Source: Pseudomonadota bacterium
GTDB taxonomy: Bacteria > Pseudomonadota > Alphaproteobacteria > Rhizobiales > Tepidamorphaceae
Direction of reading: 5' to 3'
Assembly (NCBI GenBank): GCA_023458595.1
Contig: JAEWYT010000078.1
Location: 1-64,000, forward strand
DNA: 64,000 bases
Made by a program: the position numbers and the translations under genes
Notes under the pieces: model-generated
Told to the model about the DNA's origin: nothing
The model's database searches: none
What the model saw: the letters and a program-made list of their open reading frames with translations, nothing else
Part shown: positions 59,339 through 64,000 of the stretch, one piece after another
Numbering within the stretch: position 1 is the stretch's first letter
Layout: each line of letters opens with the position of its first letter

Positions 59339-61880
59339 TTTCGGAGTGCAGGGCGCGCCTTCGCGGCGCCGGCTGTGTGATCGGAAGGCCCCCATCCCCC
59401 ATCACGATCCGGGGGAACATGGACGTCGAGAAGCCCTTCGACAGGCATCGGCAGTCCCCCGGAGACGTCGAAACGCCTAAGAGCGGGCTGCCGGGGGGCG
59501 TCCGCGCCCGGACGCCCCCCCAGTCCGGAGGCCAGCCGCACATCCTGGCCCGCAGCCCGACATAGAACGCGCGCCCGTCGCCCGGCAGGAAGGCCGCCTG
59601 GTCGGGGATGGCGGTGTCGGTGATCAGGACGGAGGACGCATACACCTCGTCGAAGATGTTCCGCACTTCGGCGTACAAGCTGAAATTGTCGTTGACTTGG
59701 TAGACGGTCCGCGCCCCGAACGTTGCCCAGGGTTCGCTGAACAGCGTGTTGGCGTTGTCGACCGGAATGCGGTCCGGCCACCAGTTGACCGAGCCCTCGA
59801 CGGACCATTCGGGGGTTATGGCGTACCGCAGCGCTGCGTTGACAACGTGCTCGGGCGCCCCCGCCAGTTGATTGTTGCCGTGCACCGGGTCGTTGTCGAA
59901 GCGGAACCGCTGGAATGTGTATGCGAGACGCGCGCTCAAGGCGTCGGTGATGCGGGCTCCGAGACCCAGCTCGACGCCGAAATGCGTCGTCCTGTCGGCG
60001 TTCTGCGAAGGCAGGCGGGCACCCGTGGGATCCCGCAGGCTCAAGAGTTCGTCCCGGATCCAGGAGTAGTAGACGACCGCGTCCCAGCTGAACCGGTCCG
60101 TCTGGCCGCGCCACCCGCCCTCGATCGTCGTCGCCTTCTGCGCCTTCAGGTCGGGCGTGTCGAAGGCATATTGGAGAACCCCGTTCGACGGGGCGCCGGG
60201 ACTGAAGAACGACGTGCCGTTTACGGTGACGAGGAGATCGTCGTGCGTGGGCGGCTCGAAGCTGCGGCTGACCGCGGCGAAGAGCGCGCTGTCCGGGCCG
60301 ACGTCGAACATGACGCCGAGGCTTGGGGTCCAGCCGGAATAGCTGTGCGAGTAGCTGGTGTCCTGAGGCAGAGCGACGGCGGTTTGAAACGCGCCGGTGA
60401 CCGGATTGAAACCGGCCACGGGCCGGAAGCCGGAACCGAAGAGATCGTCGTTCTCGCGCGTCGCGTAGGAATACGCGATCGACGGCGAAACGGTCACGCC
60501 CTCGACGACGGATATGTTCATCCCCGCCTGCAGCGACAAGGTCGACGCGCGCAACTCGTTGGCGCCGAACCGAAGACCCTGATTGCCGTCTATGTTCTCG
60601 TGGAAGTCGCGGTCCGCCGATCCGGTGACGTACATCGCCGTCGCTTCGAACAGCGGAAGTATCTGCGACGCGTCGTGAATGTAGGCGTACCTGATGACGT
60701 TCGTGAGGTCGCCGCCGTCGGTGGACCGGTTTCCCGAGCCTATGGGCATCTGAAATGCGTCATCGGTAAAGGAGTAGCCGATCACGTATTCGAGCCGGTG
60801 ATCGCCGAAATCGGCCGACGTCCGCGCACCAGCCCGGAACTGCTGCGCATCGCGATTGGGCTTGTCGCGGGGCACGTTCGGTCCGGGATTCGTCATCACC
60901 GGCCCCGACGGGGTGAGCGTGACCGTGGGACCGGTTGAGACCTGCCGCGGATCCTGCTTCAGCTTGTCCCAGGACAGCGGCCCCGGCACGTCGAAGCCGA
61001 GATCCGTATAGCCGACGAACAGACGGGTGCTGACGACGTCGCTGATACGTGCGCCCATGTTCAGGTTCACGTCCGTGCGGTCGGAATCGTTGTACTCGCG
61101 GAATCCGTCTCGCTGGGTGTAGGAAACCTGGGCGTAGCCGTCCATGTTTCCCTGACTGCCGCCCGCGCCCGCGCTCGTCGTGACCTGGCCGAAGCTGCCT
61201 CCGTCGATTCCGAAGGAAACGCCCGGCGCCGTCGTTCCGGTCGGCGAAATGAAGTTTATCGCGCCGCCGAGCACGGTAGCACCGAGCCGGTTGGCGGTGT
61301 ATCCGCGGTAGATCTCGATGAATTGCGCCTGCCTCGGGTCCATCAGGCCGACGAGGTAGGAGCCGTCGGCCCGGTTCAGCGGCATTCCGTCGCGCAAGAC
61401 GAGAATACCCCGCTCCACGGGATTCTGTTGCAGGCCGGACCCTCGAATCTGAATGCGGGGCTGGTCGTTTCCGCCGAAGAAGGTCTGGACGACAACGCCC
61501 GGCGCAGCGCTCAGTGAATCGCCGATCGTCACGTCGGCACGGTCGGAGAGTTCCTGCCGGGTGACAATGGCCGTGCCGCCGGGAATGGCCTCGAGCCGCC
61601 TCTCGGCGGTCTTCTGTTCAATGGCTGCGGGGTCGCCTTCGGCGCGATCCGGGTCCGGGGATTCGGTCCCACCCTCCGCCGTGACGACGATCGTATCGAG
61701 AACGACGGACGATCCGGGAGCGGCCGACTGGGCGTGCGCCGACCCGCAATACGCCAGGGCCGAGAATGTGGCCGCGATGAGCGTCATCACGTTCGGGACG
61801 ATCCGTCGCGGACCGCAGCTTGCCGCTCCCTGCAGCGTGGATCCGTTGTACCCCGCGTCCCGGCCGAGTTTCGTCTTCAT
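59166..61880 (-). CDS. TonB-dependent outer-membrane receptor with anomalous C-terminal tail
   Basis: This 904-codon ORF has a signal peptide around MTLIAATFSALAYCGSAHAQ and a plug domain with IVTRQELSDRADVTIGDSL, PRIQIRGSG and GATVLGGAINFISPTG. A 22-strand-type barrel runs to about residue 780 (FYVGLRARM). A TonB receptor should end there with an aromatic residue; instead the frame continues ~125 residues of low-complexity arginine/glycine-rich sequence through a strong hairpin and antisense to the DUF6522-like gene. I infer a lost stop codon, a frameshift in the G7 run near 59515-59521, or a sequencing error. The start at 61880 is chosen; 61787 is an alternative. With an AraC regulator next door, iron-siderophore or similar uptake is likely. 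Confidence 0.85.
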   Translation of the reverse strand: MKTKLGRDAGYNGSTLQGAASCGPRRIVPNVMTLIAATFSALAYCGSAHAQSAAPGSSVVLDTIVVTAEGGTESPDPDRAEGDPAAIEQKTAERRLEAIPGGTAIVTRQELSDRADVTIGDSLSAAPGVVVQTFFGGNDQPRIQIRGSGLQQNPVERGILVLRDGMPLNRADGSYLVGLMDPRQAQFIEIYRGYTANRLGATVLGGAINFISPTGTTAPGVSFGIDGGSFGQVTTSAGAGGSQGNMDGYAQVSYTQRDGFREYNDSDRTDVNLNMGARISDVVSTRLFVGYTDLGFDVPGPLSWDKLKQDPRQVSTGPTVTLTPSGPVMTNPGPNVPRDKPNRDAQQFRAGARTSADFGDHRLEYVIGYSFTDDAFQMPIGSGNRSTDGGDLTNVIRYAYIHDASQILPLFEATAMYVTGSADRDFHENIDGNQGLRFGANELRASTLSLQAGMNISVVEGVTVSPSIAYSYATRENDDLFGSGFRPVAGFNPVTGAFQTAVALPQDTSYSHSYSGWTPSLGVMFDVGPDSALFAAVSRSFEPPTHDDLLVTVNGTSFFSPGAPSNGVLQYAFDTPDLKAQKATTIEGGWRGQTDRFSWDAVVYYSWIRDELLSLRDPTGARLPSQNADRTTHFGVELGLGARITDALSARLAYTFQRFRFDNDPVHGNNQLAGAPEHVVNAALRYAITPEWSVEGSVNWWPDRIPVDNANTLFSEPWATFGARTVYQVNDNFSLYAEVRNIFDEVYASSVLITDTAIPDQAAFLPGDGRAFYVGLRARMCGWPPDWGGVRARTPPGSPLLGVSTSPGDCRCLSKGFSTSMFPRIVMGDGGLPITQPAPRRRALHSEITSSARRSAQGDRRNRAWTCGGRGRADRPRTGSAGFGRRTSAGTDRRLPPIRVRKGS
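59493..59520. terminator. Terminator-like hairpin at the natural end of the TonB receptor
   Basis: Perfect 11-bp arms (GGGGGGCGTCC and GGACGCCCCCC) enclose a 6-nt loop. It lies just beyond the last barrel strand of the receptor, where a terminator is expected, and is also downstream of the plus-strand DUF6522-like gene, so it could serve both convergent transcripts. No clear U-run is present. Confidence 0.6.
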
Positions 61881-61992
61881 TCCCTGTCGCCCCGTTGCTC
61901 GGGCCGGCACTGCTGCCGGCGCGCGTCTTTCCAGCGCGCCTTCGTCGGCGCGCACCCGGCGGCATATGAACGGGCGGACGGCTGCCACTCTC

Positions 61993-62030
61993 CCCCAATC
62001 GGCCGGTTTTCGACCCCAATCGGGTATTTT
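61993..62030. promoter_or_regulatory. Direct-repeat AraC-type operator upstream of the TonB receptor
   Basis: CCCCAATCGG occurs twice (61993-62002 and 62014-62023), exactly 21 bp apart (two helical turns), and each copy is followed after 3-4 bp by a TTTT tract. AraC-family monomers carry two helix-turn-helix units and commonly bind such in-phase direct repeats. The site lies between the araC-type gene and the receptor start, the right place for activation of the receptor. Confidence 0.7.
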
Positions 62031-62037
62031 GAGAGCT

Positions 62038-63009
62038 TCACTCGACGGAATCGGCGAGGAATCGGTGGCCGTCGCGGGTTTTCGGGCTCGGGCGGGGCGG
62101 ATGCGCACCCCGCCTGACGGCGGATGGATTGCACCCGAAGTGCTTGTGGAATGCCCGCGCGAACTGGCTGGGATTGGAGAAGCCGACCTCCAAGGCGATC
62201 TGAGCGATGCTGAGCGAGCTATGGGCGAGAAGGTCGCTGGCCCGATCGAGGCGTTTCTCCCGCGAGTAGCTCGCGATCGTCTTGCCGTACATGCACTTGA
62301 AGCAGCGCTTCAGGTCGCTTTCGTTCATCGCCACGAGCGCGCTCAGCTTCGAAATGGTCGGCGGGTTGTCGAAGGACTGACGCAGAATGTCCGCGGCATG
62401 CCGCGCCTTCATCGCGGACTTCGGATGCAGGGAGCCGTCGGGCACCTCGTCGACCCGCAAATGCGAGCCGGCGACGAAGGCCCAGGACAACAGCTTCAGA
62501 GAAAGCATTTCGGCGGGAAGCGGCGACCTGTCGTGCTCATCGAGGGCCAGCACGGCGTTGACAATGGACCGCGCCTCGTCGTTCAGCGCCATCGCCTGAT
62601 CGATGGGGGACGCCCGCAGCGGATCTCCCGGCGCCAGGAACCGGCCGACCTTGCAACTTGTCCCGCCCGGACATGCCCGGCGCCATCGTGCCGAGTAGAA
62701 CACGACGATGGCCAGGGCCGACGACGAGTCGAATTCGATCCGCCGCGGCGGAGCGCCGTCGCCCTGCCTCAAGACGTGGAGATCATCCTGTGACAGGCGC
62801 AGGCGGTCCCCGCCACTCCTCAGAACGGGCTTGCCGCTGACGCCGACGAACAGATACGTGCCCTCGTCGCCGAGCTGGACGGCGGCGGGCCGGTATCCGC
62901 CGGACCGAACGACGAGCAGCTCCGCGCCGTCCCGAAGACCGTATCGAACGAGGCCCGACGAGCGGGAGTGCATGGCACGGTGCGCAGGCAGCGCGGTTTC
63001 GCTGTTCAT
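62038..63009 (-). CDS. AraC family transcriptional regulator (PchR/YbtA-like)
   Basis: This 323-residue regulator has an N-terminal ligand domain (GDEGTYLFVGVSGKPVL, LRLSQDDLHVL). The C-terminal double helix-turn-helix is PPTISKLSALVAMNESDLKR followed by LSIAQIALEVGFSNPSQFARAFHKHFG. The MNESDLKRCFKCMYGKTI spacing resembles siderophore regulators such as PchR, which activate TonB receptor genes. It lies directly upstream of the receptor on the same strand, with a direct-repeat site between them, and divergent from the binding-protein gene. Confidence 0.9.
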   Translation of the reverse strand: MNSETALPAHRAMHSRSSGLVRYGLRDGAELLVVRSGGYRPAAVQLGDEGTYLFVGVSGKPVLRSGGDRLRLSQDDLHVLRQGDGAPPRRIEFDSSSALAIVVFYSARWRRACPGGTSCKVGRFLAPGDPLRASPIDQAMALNDEARSIVNAVLALDEHDRSPLPAEMLSLKLLSWAFVAGSHLRVDEVPDGSLHPKSAMKARHAADILRQSFDNPPTISKLSALVAMNESDLKRCFKCMYGKTIASYSREKRLDRASDLLAHSSLSIAQIALEVGFSNPSQFARAFHKHFGCNPSAVRRGAHPPRPSPKTRDGHRFLADSVE

Positions 63010-63062
63010 TCGTCGTTTCGCCCCTTCCCAGCCACCGCGGGCGACGACCGGACATATCAAAT

Positions 63063-63120
63063 ATGACAAAAAAAGTCATCTTATAGACGACCCGGCGCTG
63101 CGCCACTTGACCGAAGTCAA
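63063..63120. promoter_or_regulatory. Paired TGAC/GTCA inverted repeats in the araC / binding-protein intergenic region
   Basis: Two inverted repeats share the half-site TGAC: ATGAC-7 nt A-tract-GTCAT (63063-63079) and TTGAC-4 nt-GTCAA (63107-63120). They lie in the 233-bp divergent gap 63010-63242, which has no gene and is AT-rich near 63050-63090. They are operator candidates for an unidentified regulator; promoter hexamers could not be assigned with confidence. Confidence 0.4.
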
Positions 63121-63242
63121 AGCGTTCCGTCCGACGCCGCGCCAAAGTTGAATTTAAAAGTCAGGTAAAGACGCCGTCGATCGCCGCTCCGTCGCGAGCT
63201 TCTGACGATCAGCACCGGCGAACCCAACCCGGGAGATCAAAT

Positions 63243-64000
63243 ATGCGAGACTTCGACCGCCGGTCCGTTGTCGCCGGTTTGGCCGCCACGGCCATCGTCG
63301 GACCGTCGCGTTTCGCCCATTCCTCGGATCGCCTTTCCGAGCTTCGCCTGTTCGGACCGCCCGCGGGTCCGTCCATCACGCTGGCGCACGCCATCGCGTC
63401 CGGCGCGCTCGATCCGGTCGCCGATAAGGTGACTTTCAAGGCGTGGCGCAATCCGGACGAGTTGCGCGCGGGACTGACGTCCGGGGAAATGAACGTGGTC
63501 GTCGTGCCGACCCAGGTCGCGGCGAACCTCTTCAATCGCGGGCTCGGGGTGCGGCTCGTCAACGTGATGACCAATGGTCTTCTTTACGTCGTTTCCGCCG
63601 ACGCTTCACTGACCGAAATCACGGCGCTCAGGAACAAGACCGTGGCCGTACCCTTCCGCAACGACACGCCCGATCTCATCTTCAATCGGCTGCTGGAATT
63701 GGCCGGCATGACCGCCGGTGCGGACGTGAAGCTGGAGTCCTCCGGGACGCCGCTGGAAGCCGTCCAGCTCATCGTGGCGGGCCGCGTCGACGCCGCGCTG
63801 GTGCCCGAGCCCGCCGCCACGGCGGCGATAGTGCGGGGCAAGCTCGCCGGCGCGAAGATAGACCGCGTCATCGACATCCAGAAGGCATGGGCGTCGGCCA
63901 CGGGCGGCGAACCGGTCCTGCCGCAGGCCGGGCTTGCGGCAACCGAGACGTTCCTCGCCGCGCACGGCTCCCTCCTGCCGGCGCTCCAGGAGGCCCTCGC
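63243..64000 (+). CDS. NMT1/NitT-type ABC transporter substrate-binding protein, partial
   Basis: The gene runs off the right edge; 252 residues are visible. It starts MRDFDRRSVVAGLAATAIVG, whose DRRSVVAG followed by a hydrophobic stretch looks like a Tat signal. The body is a two-lobe periplasmic binding protein (LRLFGPPAGPSITLAHAIAS, VVVPTQVAANLFNRG, GRVDAALVPEPAATAA) related to the NrtA/SsuA/TauA group. GGGAG lies before the ATG. It diverges from the AraC regulator and TonB receptor, so it may be the periplasmic partner of the receptor; the ABC membrane and ATPase genes would lie beyond the window. Confidence 0.85.
   Translation, partial: MRDFDRRSVVAGLAATAIVGPSRFAHSSDRLSELRLFGPPAGPSITLAHAIASGALDPVADKVTFKAWRNPDELRAGLTSGEMNVVVVPTQVAANLFNRGLGVRLVNVMTNGLLYVVSADASLTEITALRNKTVAVPFRNDTPDLIFNRLLELAGMTAGADVKLESSGTPLEAVQLIVAGRVDAALVPEPAATAAIVRGKLAGAKIDRVIDIQKAWASATGGEPVLPQAGLAATETFLAAHGSLLPALQEAL

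Noticed and set aside
61881..62037. Cobalamin riboswitch before the TonB receptor
   Set aside because: No B12-box-like sequence was seen; the direct-repeat AraC-type site explains the region better.
61881..62108. N-terminal extension of the TonB receptor into the AraC gene
   Set aside because: It would place ~76 unstructured residues before the signal peptide and overlap the AraC coding region and the direct-repeat operator.
1..64000. tRNA, rRNA, prophage or integrative element signatures
   Set aside because: None was recognised by eye on either strand. tRNA prediction software would be needed to exclude a single missed tRNA.

Overview
The window is GC-rich DNA with densely packed, translationally coupled operons, TRAP and NitT-type ABC transporters, a UrtABCDE-urease block and dimethylglycine/sarcosine dehydrogenase-like flavoproteins. 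This points to an alphaproteobacterium, most likely in or near the Hyphomicrobiales; that placement is inferred from gene content only. I saw no rRNA or tRNA genes, CRISPR arrays, integrases or transposases. Most genes serve uptake and breakdown of small nitrogenous organic compounds.

Layout. 1-5.7 kb (minus): the end of a DctP/DctQ-type TRAP transporter operon, a UspA-like protein, and a TAXI-type TRAP pair (fused permease plus binding protein). 5.9-9.2 kb: a base-catabolism group with a creatininase-family hydrolase, 8-oxoguanine deaminase and RidA on the minus strand and a second creatininase-family hydrolase divergent from them. 9.6-18.2 kb (plus): an NMT1/THI5-like ABC importer, a cytosine-deaminase-like amidohydrolase, a GlcD-like flavoprotein, two flavodoxin-fold oxidoreductases, a MarR regulator and a class I aminotransferase. 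18.2-21.9 kb (minus): a P-type cation ATPase and a fatty acid desaturase.

21.9-33.8 kb (minus) is one long urea block: urtABCDE, ureD, a fused ureAB, a small ORF, ureC, ureE, ureF, ureG and a HupE/UreJ nickel permease. Two related ~88-bp palindromic repeats sit in its two widest internal gaps. Divergent from urtA is a two-gene signalling operon: an 1127-residue hybrid kinase whose sensor is an NCS1 (cytosine/purine permease-like) module followed by an eight-cysteine cluster, and a LuxR-type response regulator. This is the most unusual system in the window.

38.4-43.3 kb (minus): TetR regulator, RND adaptor and RND pump. 43.5-44.9 kb: malonyl-CoA decarboxylase, preceded by a possible 27-residue membrane peptide. 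45.2-53.2 kb (plus): XRE-cupin regulator, two tandem DMGDH-like flavoproteins, a PEP mutase/ICL-superfamily enzyme and a non-pyrrolysine MttB homologue, which looks like an N-methyl compound catabolic operon. 53.2-56.0 kb (minus): a glutamine synthetase-family ligase and a GSAM-like class III aminotransferase. 56.2-57.6 kb: a methyltransferase and a DUF488 protein. 57.9-59.3 kb (plus): group III truncated haemoglobin, 5-formyl-THF cyclo-ligase-like protein and a DUF6522-like protein. 59.2-64 kb: a TonB-dependent receptor with an anomalous C-terminal tail, an AraC regulator with a likely direct-repeat operator, and a divergent Tat-type NMT1-like binding protein cut by the window edge.

Taken together, imported bases, urea and methylated amines would be hydrolysed or demethylated to ammonium and C1 units. 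Start codons were chosen by ribosome-binding sites, family N-termini and gene overlaps, and differ in several cases from the longest possible ORF.
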